A stretch of DNA of 64,000 nucleotides from Platanthera guangdongensis (Eukaryota; Streptophyta; Magnoliopsida; Asparagales; Orchidaceae). Shown in pieces: positions 1 to 10,018 of the stretch. Numbering within the stretch: the stretch's first letter is position 1; every line of letters begins with the position of its first letter. The notes beneath the pieces were generated by a model. That model had not been told where the DNA came from, ran no database searches, and saw nothing but the letters and a program-made list of their open reading frames with translations. The translations under genes were made by a program, and so were the position numbers. Location of the stretch: NCBI GenBank assembly GCA_039583875.1, contig CM077150.1:179866375-179930374 (forward strand), written 5' to 3'.

Positions 1-167
1 CCGTTTTTGCAGAGTGGGGACCCAAATAAGGCGCAGGACTTGATGCACGTATTATGCTTTTTGGGAGTTTTGCACTCCTGGAGTCCAATTTTGTGTGGAC
101 CTGTGTAATATACTAATTGGGGGGTACAATATTTTTCTCCCCCTGGCCCATTTGAAGAGTCTCCAGG

Positions 168-740
168 CTCCAACAAGCAAGCTGCCATCTCGCCAGGGTG
201 CCGTCTCGCAAGGCAGGCCTCAACTCGCCAGGCTCCAACCAGCATGTCGCCGTCTCGCCAGGCCTACCATCTCGCCAGACAGGTGGCAACCCGCCAGGCT
301 CCAACCATCAGGGTGTCATCTCGCTAGGCTGCCGTCTTGCCAGGTAGGCCGCAACTCGCTAGGATCCAACCAGCAGGCTGCTGTCTCGCCAGGCAGACCA
401 TCTCGCCAGGTAGGCCGTAACTCGCCAGGCTCCAACCAGCAGGCTACTGTCTCGCCAGGACGACCGTCTCGCCAGGCAGGTCGCAACTCGCAAAGCTCCA
501 ACCAGCAGGCTGTCGTCTTGCCTGGCTGCCGTCTCTCCAGGCTGCCATCTTGCCAGGCAGGCCGCAACTCGCCAGGCTCCAACCAACAGGATACCATCTG
601 GCCAGGCCGACTGTCTCGCCAGGCAGGCCGCAACTCGCTAGGCTTCAACCAGCACCTACCGTCTCGCCAGGCCGACCATCTCGCCAGGCAGGCCGCAACT
701 CGTCAGGCTCCAACCAGCAGATCATCATCTTACCAGGCCA
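168..740. repeat. Minisatellite, 66-bp unit
   Basis: About eight and a half units each begin near 'ctccaaccagcaggct' (about 168, 233, 299, 365, 430, 496, 576, 642, 708). Spacing is 65-66 bp except one 81-bp unit. Each unit contains shorter subrepeats of the 'gccgtctcgccaggc' type. It lies in the upstream (U3) part of the LTR. Because 66 is divisible by three, all frames stay open over long stretches on both strands. Confidence 0.9.
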
Positions 741-749
741 ACCATCTCG

Positions 750-930
750 CATAGCCCCAGCTCGCAGCCCTCCCCAGCTCTCAGGCCTACCCAGCTCGCA
801 GGCCTCCCCAGCTCGCAGGCCGCCCTAGCTCTCAGGCCGCCCCACATCGCAGGCTGCCCCAGCTTGCAGGCCGCCCCAGCCCGCAGGTCACCACTCGCAG
901 GCTGCCTGGTCGCCCAGGCCACCCCCCGCT
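750..930. repeat. Minisatellite, 18-bp unit
   Basis: About eight to nine degenerate copies of an 18-bp unit close to 'cccagctcgcaggccgcc' directly follow the 66-bp array in the same LTR. Confidence 0.85.
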
Positions 931-1093
931 TCTCGCCTGATCGCTAGCCCGTCCGTCTTGAGGGACTAGCCCTTGTGGACTGCAATTAGCCGCTTAGTAC
1001 AACGTGATTTGGCTTTTGGCAGCCCATGTCGGGGGAATTTCAGTAATTTTCAGAGCAGTGGAGGTTGGTTATTTGCAGGCCATTCCCAGAAAA

Positions 1094-1104
1094 CTATAAA
1101 TAGG
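1094..1104 (+). promoter_or_regulatory. TATA box of the Tat LTR
   Basis: The sequence 'ctataaatagg' lies about 265 bp before the LTR end. The same TATAAATA lies at the equivalent place in the related LTRs at 35923-35930 and 51974-51981 (both minus strand). This fixes the LTR orientation as plus. Confidence 0.7.
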
Positions 1105-1360
1105 CCCTTAAGGTGCCTTGGAGAGGAATCACTTCTTCACTCTCTTCATTCTCCAAGGCACCTAGCTCAGCATTGGCTAGGGAGGGGGAGATCTCCAAGG
1201 TCTTCCGGGTGTGAGGTGGGACCTCCACACTAGAGCCGAGACTCTGTTCCTAGTTTCCTGAGCTTTTCACTCCGTGAGATCCCTCTGAGTGCGGTAAGTG
1301 TGAGGTCACCCCTTTCTAGGGACCCCGAAATCCACAGAGACCGATTTCTCGATTTCAACA

Positions 1361-1616
1361 CCTAGGGTTCACACTAGGGTTTTAAGGTATTTCAACCCCA
1401 AACCATCTAAAATATCTTTTGGTGTGTTTTATGTGATAGTAAGTTAGTCATCAAAGTTTCACCAACTTTGGTTGAGGAATTCCAACTCAAACCATCAGGT
1501 GCACTTTTGACCTAATTTTCCCCTTATGACACCAAACTTTGGTCATATAAATACCTAATCAAATAAATCCCAAATGGTCTGATATTTTTTCCAGAGTCAT
1601 GTCATGACCCTAGTGG
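1361..1616. other. Unassigned AT-rich spacer
   Basis: This is 256 bp between the LTR end at 1360 and the degenerate gag. It contains two 'ctagggtt' copies and no coding signal that I recognise. It could be the remaining internal or 3' part of element G or older host DNA. Confidence 0.4.
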
Positions 1617-3050
1617 TCAAGCACGACAGTCTTCTGTTTGGTGGCCTGACTCTTTGTGAAATTCACAGTAAGGCTCTGAGTCTCTAGACCTTTGATCAGT
1701 TGGGCGATTGGGCTTCTTGTAGTTTGCCCTATCTTTGATGATTTGGCTTACTTCTTGCATGGACTTGTCGAGATCAGACTTATGCAAGTCATTGTCTTGC
1801 TGTTGATGAATTGCTGCTATTTGCGAAGACGGAGATAGTGGCAGTAATGGGTCTTGAGCACGATCACGGCTCGGGAAGGAGTATCGATGGCGATGAAACT
1901 TTCTCTCCTTTCTTGAGTGAGTTGGGAAATGATTGTGAGGAGACCTCGGAGGTTGTTTGTGAAAAGGATCTTTCTCTGATAAGAGATTGGAGACGAAGAC
2001 TGGGTTGATTTTTTCACCTCGGATGTATGAGTTGGCTAAGGCAATCAACTCTTTGTATGTTGTCGGCGCTCGGACATTGGCTTCAAATTTGAGAGGCCCT
2101 TCACAAAGACCGTGAATAAGAGATACTCTGTACATTTCTTGATCCGTAATCTCGATGTATAAAATTTATCTTTGGAATCGATCAATAAACTGAGACCAAG
2201 TTTCATCGCTGCACTGCTTGATCTCAAAGAAGTCTTCAGGACCGCCCTTTCTCTTGGTGGAGGTAGAGAATCTGAGAAGAAACTCCCTTCGTAGATCAAC
2301 GAAGGAAGTGATGGAGTGAGGATGGAGGCCATAGAACTAGTCCCTCACTTGCCCATCACAAGTTGTGAGAAGGAGCTTGCACTTGGTTGCATCTGAAAGG
2401 GTTTTGAGAGCAACGGCTGACTCAAAAGCTTGAAGGTGCTTTACTGGATCAGTCTCTCCGGTGTAGATTGGTAACCGGGGCTCTCTGAAATTTGCTGGAG
2501 TTGGTTCGTGGCGAACACTCTCTGTGAATGGCGAAGGTTCTTCTTGTTCTCCTACAACATAAGGAAAGAAGGGGGCATAAGATGCAGTTGCAAAAGAAGT
2601 AGGAGGATAAAAAGGAAAAGTTGCTGCAGGAGGAGCAAATGCAGGTGCTGCAGGGTAAGGGTGACTTCCGTGAAAATTGAGAAATATAGCAGGACTTCCC
2701 CGGGCTACTTCCCGGAAGAAGTTTTGGCGAGCAGCAAGTTCTTCATCTTGAGGTGGCAGAGGAGCTACAGGCCCTTGCGGGAAGGTTGCTGTGTAAGGAG
2801 GATAGACCGGCGGGCAAGCTGGAGGACAAGCTTGCTGATGCTCCAAAGTTGGGGTTGGATTGATTGGAGCAGCTGAAGCAACTGGAACTGTTGCAGGTTG
2901 AGAGTCTTGTCACTGCGTGATCATAGCGAGCATTTGGTTGATTGCTTGGAACTACTAAGCATTCTCACGGCGCGATTGCTCAAAGGCCTCCCAGAGAGGA
3001 TCATCTCTGGGACTTGGAGCAAAGTTCTCGGCTGGTTGATGGTCTGACAT
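1617..3050 (-). pseudogene. Broken gag of Tat-like element G
   Basis: Gag is the structural protein that packages element RNA. Read on the minus strand, the start codon is at 3050, only about 52 nt inside the LTR. An N-terminal proline-rich part is followed by a capsid-like core (about 2337-2560, with FREPRLPIYTGETDP and LQAFESAVAL). The core continues in another frame over 2045-2332. A C-terminal part (1617-2135) ends in a zinc-knuckle-like YCEFHKESGHQTEDC. Frameshifts and stops near 2140, 2335 and 2920 break it. The FH..GH..C knuckle matches the Tat/Athila type rather than the CX2CX4HX4C type of Tekay. No protease or pol follows, so the element is gag-only or deleted. Confidence 0.75.
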
Positions 3051-3102
3051 GGTTAACTGTTGCTGTTCACCGTCTGTTCGGATCTAAAGGTCGTGTGTTA
3101 AC

Positions 3103-4998
3103 TGTTGATGTGCGAAAACCGCACTGGGCAGCTAACACGGAGGGAGTGTGTTCGGTCTCACAAGCTAGGAGAGGAGGAGGATGAAGGTTGTGGGGATAGA
3201 GGAGAAGAGGGAAGCTTTTGATGCTCGAGAGTGGAGCAAGCGCTTGTTCAAGGAGTTGCGGGGATAGAGGAGAGGGTTGATGAGCAGAGAAGAAGCTTGA
3301 TCAACAGAGAAGGTTGATCAAGAGAGGAGGAGGAGCTTGATCAACAGAGAAGGTTGATCAAGAGCGGAGGAGGTTAATCAGGAGCTGTTGAGCAGACGGT
3401 TACTCTGACGGTTGTGCATGCAGGTTGGTGCCGAGAAGAGCTGAGCTAGGAAGAAGGAAGAGAGAAGGGGTCGCTAAGTGCGGCAACAGCAGACTTCGCC
3501 CGCCGCGGCTTAAATGCCACTCTTGCGACGGGCTTTCCTTTGTTCAATATCGAGAGTTACAGCTTGTTATACACCTTTACAAGAAAGCAATAAAGGGGTA
3601 CAAATGGAAGCTGGCGGCTAAGGAAGAAGTGCCAGGAAAGGCCGCGTTGGCTGAAGATATGGAGGCCGGCAGACCGCACGGACTGGTGAATACAAGGAGA
3701 CCGCGCGAACCAGACAGGCAAGGTCGGCAGGCCGCGCGACTAGAGATGGAAGCTGGTGCGGACTTGGAAAATGAGTCCGCAGTGGTTGACTGGTTGAACT
3801 TGTTGTGGGCTGCCTTCGAGTGCGTGAGCCATCCCCCCCCCCCCCATCAGAGGCATGAGGGTCTATTTATTGCCCCGAGGAGGTAACGGCTTGCGGTGAC
3901 GTTACCCCCGGTGAGATGGTAACTTGAGCGAGATGGAGACGGAGTTCGCCGAGTCCGGTACAGGCTGCGCGGACTGGGGCTTAGAACCGAAGCCGGTGCT
4001 GTTGACGGCAAAATGGGAGACTCAGTGGCGGACAGTAATGCGGGTTCACGGAGTCCGTCACTGTTGAGCTGAGACTGTCCGCCTACTGCTGGGGTGGCGG
4101 ACACTAGAAGCTATATGGAGGACTGCGAGGAGAATCCGCGGAGTCTGCCACTGCTGAACTGAGCGAGCTGCAAGGGGTGCAGGCAGCAGAGTGCCCGCGG
4201 AGTCCGGCAAGTCCGCACGAGGTTATATGGACTTGGACTGCCTTCTGGAGGATTTGATGCTTGTATGGCTGGAAGGAGTCCACCACTACTGACTGAGTCC
4301 GCACCAAGACTGCGGACTGAGGGAGAAGTCTACTCCCACTAGATGAGCCTGTGAAAGGCTTGCGGACTGAGGAGGAAACTGGTACTACTGCCGAGAAGCT
4401 GGTGCTGACAAAGGGAAGGGGCGGACTGCATAGAGAGTCCGCCAAGTCCGTCGAGTCCGTGGCTGCTGCAAGGCTGAGCCCGCTTGCATTGGAGATGGAG
4501 AGCCTGGCTATTGAGGCTGTTGGGGTTGACCAATGAAGGCAGACCAGAAGTCTCGGCCGCACTTCCAGTCCGCCCAGCTCGCGAGGAACTTGGTCGTTGG
4601 CGGGTAGCCGGAGCTGGAAACCGCGCTTTGTAGGTGAGCTGGAGGAGTCGGCTGCCCGTGTTGCTCGCTGAAGGGATATGCGACCTGTTGTCGGCCTGGG
4701 GTATGTAGGTAGTTGAATCCGGCAGAGAGAGTCCTGCAAAAATAACCTTGCAGTTAAGCTGAAAAGGGGGAGGCCTGCAGAGGCGGACTTCAGAAGCAGT
4801 CCGCGGACCCTGCCGACCAAGGAAAGGTGCGCGGCCTAGTCGATCATACCGCTGAGACCGCGCAAGCCGCGCGGCCTGAGCGGACATAGAATTTTATCCG
4901 CCCTCCCTGGTGAATCACGGCTTGCAGGAGGAAACCGGGGCAGGCCGTGATGAGCGAGCTGGCTGGCTTGGGAAGGATCGCCGATTTCGGGGTTAACA
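3103..4998 (-). mobile_element. 5' LTR of Tat-like element G
   Basis: The plus-strand ends TGTTGA and TTAACA are near-perfect inverted termini of a 1896-bp LTR. A minus-strand TATA-like AATAAATA lies at 3864-3871, and the gag start follows 52 nt after the low-coordinate end. The high-coordinate end cuts abruptly into the protease coding sequence of Tat-1 at 4999, so this LTR marks an insertion into Tat-1. The U3 part (about 3900-4900) has many copies of an 'agtccgc' motif. A partner LTR is not in the window. Confidence 0.65.
3864..3871 (-). promoter_or_regulatory. TATA-like box of LTR G
   Basis: Minus strand AATAAATA lies just upstream of a C/G homopolymer and about 760 bp before the LTR end. 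It is assigned by position only. Confidence 0.4.
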
Positions 4999-6659
4999 AC
5001 CCTGGACCCGGACCTGGATCCCCTCGGTGTTGAACTTTAAGAATTGATGGAATGACGAGGGGAAGCAGCGAAAGGCGCTGATGAGGGGCATCCTAAAGAT
5101 GGTGCTGAAGCTGCTGGGGTCATCCATGATGACGATCCTACAGTTCCGGGACTGCCCCCCCAGGGTGACATGGATCCCTACTCCTCCTTCTACCTCCTTC
5201 CTCTCCCCCGAAAACCCAAACAAGGGACCATCTGAGGCCAACACCCTCTTCGCCTCCACCTTCATCGCGTCAAATTCCTTCTTAAAGACGATGTTGACGG
5301 AGCTTCCATTATCGATGAGGATCCGGGAGACGGTAAAATTTTTGATGGCCGTCAGGATGACCAGCTCATCGCAAAATGGATCCTCATGATCCGGCATATT
5401 GATCCTTGAGAAGGTGATTCTCTCTTCTGTGGGTGGGGCTTAGGATGTGGAGCCAATGCTCCGGTGATACATGGTATGGAGGCTCTCCCTCTGGGAGGCC
5501 TCTACTGCCCCCCCACCCCCACCCCACCCCCCCCCCCCCCCCCTCGTGGATTACTCTGATCCCTCCTCGGGTCCCGACGTCCACACGGTCTTCACAATGG
5601 TCCTCATCTGCCCGAGGCAAGACCTCCTCGATTATCACTTCCTAGCGCCCCTGTTGCTGCAGTTGCTCCCTGTTTCCCCTCATTTCGAGGAACTTCGGGC
5701 ACGTGGCTGTGGCGTTCCCTTCCTTTTGATGGATGTCGTAGTAGGGTAACTCTGCCCTAACTTCTCTCCTCCTCCTTCTTGCTACTCTCCTCCTCTCCCC
5801 TATGGCTATGACCATAGCATGTTCTTGATCGGGGAGTGGAGGCCTCTGCTCCTTCCTCCAACTCGGCAGTGGAATTGATCCTGCCCCCCTTGATGGCGGT
5901 CCCTTCCTCGGTACCCTCTTCGTGTCCCCTGGTCTTGCCACACGGGTCTCCAGCCTAGCCGACGGTCGGGCTCCTAACTCCCCCACCTAGGCTGTTGCTG
6001 CCCCTGGAGCTGCCTCTACTCCCTCTACCGGGGCTCGGCTCTCCTCTCCTCCTGCCCTCTTCTGCCCCTTGGCTTCTTCTCTTCCTCCGTGGCCCACCTG
6101 GCCAGCTTCCGGGCGAAATACGAATTCGACGCCTCCCCGTAGACTTCTTTCGACGCCCTCTCCATCAGCTCCTCGTAGGAGAAGGGGGGGGCACTTTCTT
6201 CAGCTCCATCTTGAAGAATCCCTATTGCAGCCCCAGGGTGAAGGGCATCATAAGGTTATGGCTTGGCATCTCCTAGACCAGGGTGACCTCCTCCTGAAAC
6301 CGTTAGACGTAGCTCCCCAATGTCTCATTCACTCCCTGCTTGATGTGGGACAGGGACTCCGACTCCTTCTTCCTCCTCTTCGAGGTAGTGAACCTCAACA
6401 TAAAACCCCAACACAGGTCCTCAAAGCAGTAGATGGAGCTGGTCGGCAGTTGGTGAAACCCCTCCCTTGCCTTCTCCTTGAGAGTGATGGTGAAGAGTCG
6501 GCACTTGAACCCATCCGACATCTATCGGATCGAGGCCACGTCCTCAAACCACTGGACTTGTTGGACCGTGTCTCCCTTCCCGGTGTAGTAGGACATCTCG
6601 GGTTCCCTGAACCCCTCTAGAACTAGAGCAGAAGATACCAACTCGCTAAAGGGGCTACC
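4999..6659 (-). pseudogene. Tat-1 gag-protease, inner half
   Basis: This is a minus-strand gag-protease fragment homologous to the long ORF at 49483-51654. It shows the capsid region with FREPEMSYYTGK, WFEDVASIR and FKCRLFTITLKEKA (about 6303-6640). A degenerate middle has a huge C-tract at 5505-5545. The aspartic protease has an ILIDNGSSVNIVFKK active site (about 5290-5330). It stops within the protease at 4999, where LTR G was inserted. Its upstream half continues at 35271 because element B was inserted at 6659/6660. The 5-bp duplication is ctacc (6655-6659) and ctgcc (35271-35275), one mismatch. There are several frameshifts. Confidence 0.8.
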
Positions 6660-9351
6660 TGTAAGACCTCCCTCCCGGATCCCAAAACATGGCACGAAGG
6701 GGGTCTTATGCCCAGAACAGTCGCCTTGCGGTAGCGTTAGCACACGGGATAACCTGTACCACAAGATGCCTATTCTGCCGGCTACAACCAATATCAATAG
6801 TTATGTCAACCCAACCAAAATATAATATCAAGAAGTCAAATCCACACAAAGCATATATGTCCAAAGTACATCAAAATAGAGAAGCTAAAACATGCTTCTA
6901 CAACATCAGAGTACAACTAATAAACGCATAAAGGGGCTACATCAGAGTCGCTCAACAAAACTCACATCGGTAACCGACGGTTGTGATGGCACCGTCACAT
7001 CAGGCCCTGTTGTCCTGGCCTAGCTGTCCTGCTGTGTAGTCTGCGGTTGCTCTACCTGCGGGGTGACCTCCTAAAAAGGAAGACGTAGCAGCCATTAGTA
7101 GAAAAGACTAAGTGGCTTCACATCCGCTCACCTGGCGACTAGTCGGCACCGGGTGGATAAAAGAGCAAGGGTACAAAGTATAATAAATAGTATAAGCAGG
7201 TAAAGGCAGGTGGTAATAGTACAATAAGATTAACAGCAGTTTAATCTAGCAGTTCTACCAAAGCAATAACAAACCATCAAGTATAAGTATCTACAGCAGA
7301 AAAGTAACTTAACTTATTAGGATTCCTATACAAGATTATAAGTTAAGGATCAGTTTACATAAAGTAACTTATCGTATAGGAGTGCCCATACAAACTTATA
7401 CGATGAGGATCTTATTTGTGCATGTAATGAAATGGTATTTATGCAATGCAATGACTCACCCATGACCACACACATGCAACCGCTATGCCGACACAGACTA
7501 GTAGTTCCCACTTTTTGAGCAGGTAGCTAACCCGGCAGGCATCAACCGCCGTGGCCAGGCGGTGACAGTAGAGCAGGCATCTCTACTACTAGGCAGTTAT
7601 CCACACTACTTCACTGAGGCCTCCATATGCCTCAACGCTAAGAACACAACAGCGGAGCTCATGCGTACTGTGGCCCAGCGGGAGTCTCGGGTAGATGTGC
7701 ACCGAGAACCAAGCCCCGAACTGGCCTTATGTGACCCGGAAGGGGCCTCAGAAGTAAGCACGAGGACCCAGCACAACCGTTCACTTGGCATGGAAGGAGC
7801 CCCGGGACGTGAACATTGTGGACCAAGCCCAACCGCCCAAAGCCTAACTGTCAAATCCCGTCGGTGTGACGATCGGCGAGCCCATAGACCTGCCACACTA
7901 TCCTTAACCTAGGATTACGACACCATGTGTTGACTCACACCACATGCAATTCCATATCACTGTGGCATGGAAGGAGCCTCGAAGAAGGCATAAGGACCAA
8001 GCCCAACCATCCACTCGGCACGGAAGGATCCCCGAGAAATGAGCACCGAGGACCAAGCCCAACCGTCCGATTTTGACTCATCTCATAGCTATCCCAACTA
8101 GTGACAGTCAACACCGCACTTACATCCCTTCACAATGTTACCAGTAGCGAGACGACACTCTAAGCATTGGACACTAAATTCATTCCGTTAAACAATTATA
8201 CACATGGCCATAAGTTATCATCCTACCTTTCATCCCAAATGATTCAACATGTTATTTTCATGATGCGCATCTATAATAGTCTACCAATTTCTATCAAATC
8301 ATTTCGTTTAAGTATGCTTCACTTCACAAATCAATTTCATGAGATCCAATTATTAAACTTCATCAATTATAGAACTAAGATGATTAACATAAAAGAGTTC
8401 ACACAAATCTCAAGTTAATTGCAGCATTGAATCCACCGAATCCAAATCCATGTTATACCAAACCCAGAATTTAAGTGCAGACTAATTCTCGACAGCAAAT
8501 TCGACCGGCGATTCCTGAAGCTACAGGAATCCGGTGAAGACATGTAACCCCTCGATGGAAAGGTCATTCCATGGGCTACGACTTTTATGTTCAGACTATA
8601 ACCCAGATTCAATAGTATCATACCTGAAATCAGCCTTGATATCCGCTGCGCACAGAACACAATTTCCGCATGTAGGATTTATCGGACATCATTTTCTTTC
8701 AGACTTTCCCGTGGCTACAGACTTTGCCTGAAGTCGTGCAACCACTCGTTGGAAAGGTATTTTCATGGACATCAACTTCGTGTTTAGTAGAAAGCCCAGA
8801 TCTGGCGATATTACACCTGAAAATGGCCAAGGATATCGCTGCGCGCAGAACACAGATTCTGCACGCATCTTAAAGCTTAATGAACGACAGCGGTTCATCT
8901 TCCTCATCAAGTCGATCTTCCAAAATCACATCAGAAATTCCTCCTCTCTTATTCACCCTCATGAGGCCTTGACTCTTCACGAATCCATCCCTCATCTTCA
9001 CATAGAAGGTTGGATAGGTTGAAGACACAACTTGCCTTAGAGCACAAGCCCTAAAACGGCCTCTTCCTAGAGAAATCACCATCTCGCTAGTCAATACTCT
9101 TTTGAGTCGACATCTCACCTAGATAAATATAGATCTAGCACCAAGGGAGAGGGGTGGAAGCTCACCTCATTTCCTACATTTCTACTATTTCCGGCCATGG
9201 ATCTTGTGACTCTTCTCGGCGACATCTTCTTCTTCACGACGGTGGCAGATCTCCTCCTCTAGGACTTGCCCTAGCAGCTTTCCCTCTCTACAGAAGTTTC
9301 TCTCAGGAAAAATGGCTGGAATGAGTAGTGAAAATGGCTATGGTTTTCACA

Positions 9352-9362
9352 ACCCTTATATG
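9352..9362 (-). promoter_or_regulatory. TATA box of LTR B (3' copy)
   Basis: Minus strand ACATATAAGGG is repeated in the 5' LTR copy near 26089-26099. It is flanked by 8-bp inverted arms TTTTCACA and TGTGAAAA, and the U3 dyad array lies immediately upstream. Confidence 0.6.
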
Positions 9363-9370
9363 TGAAAAGT

Positions 9371-9791
9371 GACACGGGTAGGGACACGCCCGTGTCCATA
9401 CCCGTGTCCTGCTCGGGCAAAGAGTCAATGACAGTTTAAGTGTCGGTTCAATACGTGACACGGGTGGGTACACGCCCGTGTCCCGATCCGTGTCCATATG
9501 ACACGGCCGTGTTCACTGGCCGTGTCCTTCTCTGGATACGTCTCGACGAACTCAACTCGACACACACACGGGTATGGACACGCCCGTGTCTCTACCCGTG
9601 TCATTCTCGGGACACACCTCGTCAAGCTCTACTCGACACACACGGGTAGGGGCACGCCGTGTCTCTACTGTTACATCATGAACATGGGTAGTGACACTAC
9701 CCATGTCCTTCCTTGGAGATACTCGAGTCATCGACTCGAGAGCAGGCCTCAACCACACGGGTAGGGACACGCCCGTGTCTCTACCCATGTC
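9371..9791. repeat. Array of long inverted repeats in U3 of LTR B
   Basis: Long imperfect inverted repeats of about 38 bp lie at 9371-9408, 9457-9494, 9565-9602 and 9754-9791. Each has the plan 'gacacgggtag' + 'ggacacgcccgtgtc' + 'ctacccgtgtc'. A shorter one with catgggtag arms lies near 9685-9710. In the first copy 17 of 19 arm positions pair. The matching 5' LTR parts (26101-26340, 34978-35140) carry the same array. Confidence 0.85.
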
Positions 9792-9940
9792 CCATTCTGT
9801 ACCGATTTCTTCTCCCATTCACAAGTGCAGCCCCGCTGCCAGCACTTCTCTTGAACCCAAGTCAACTCTCCTCACTCAAAAATGCGCACGAGGGGCCTTG
9901 TGCGAATCAGGACGTTACAAATCCTATAAATAAAATAAAA

Positions 9941-9958
9941 GTTTTCGTCCCCGAAATC
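9941..9958 (-). promoter_or_regulatory. Pre-LTR hairpin of element B
   Basis: Minus strand GATTTCGGGGACGAAAAC has stem TTTCG/CGAAA. It sits where the other Tekay elements have the hairpin preceding the polypurine tract. Here the tract itself is replaced by an A/T-rich stretch of about 20 nt before the LTR. Confidence 0.5.
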
Positions 9959-10018
9959 AGGCTAAGGCTTTGGGGAGAAAAGCATAACAGAAAGTAAAAT
10001 ATGCTTTAAAGAATTACC

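Larger units (their letters stand above)
1..1360 (+). mobile_element. LTR (solo or 3' LTR) of a Tat-family Ty3 element
   Basis: From about 1060 to 1360 this matches, in opposite orientation, the LTRs at 35655-36348 and 51713-52354. Shared landmarks are a TATA box, a run reading 'ggaggggagatctccaaggtcttcc', the 'gtgtgaggtgggacctcc' stretch and the ending 'gatttcaaca'. The LTR ends at 1360 and is followed by 'cctaggg', not by the 'ttttggtgcggtgag' leader that follows the related LTRs. It is therefore a solo LTR, or the 3' LTR of an element lying left of the window. It is much longer than its relatives (642 and 694 bp) because tandem repeats fill its upstream part. The left edge is not defined inside the window. 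Confidence 0.75.
6660..9919 (-). mobile_element. 3' LTR of Tekay element B
   Basis: This 3260-bp LTR has inverted ends TGTAAG...GTTACA on the plus strand. Its partner is the 5' LTR in three pieces (14363-14720, 23743-26353, 34953-35270), recognised by near-identical stretches such as 'ggatcccaaaaca..cacgaagggggtcttatgcc' at both low-coordinate ends. A minus-strand TATA (ACATATAAGGG) lies near 9352-9362. Everything above it (9371-9800, U3) is a dense array of inverted repeats built on gacacg/cgtgtc. The LTR also holds several ORFs of about 80 codons that are not genes. Confidence 0.9.

Noticed and set aside
95..754. 219-codon plus-strand ORF and overlapping minus-strand ORFs rich in Pro, Ser, Arg
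   Set aside because: They run through the 66-bp minisatellite, whose length is a multiple of three. Several frames on both strands are open, and there is no conserved domain.
1361..1400. Telomere-like 'ccctaggg/actagggtttt' sequence
   Set aside because: There are only two isolated partial matches and no tandem TTTAGGG run.
8167..8418. 83-codon ORF, also at 24899-25150
   Set aside because: It is the same stretch in the two LTR copies of element B. The sequence is AT-rich with no domain, and its conservation follows from LTR duplication.
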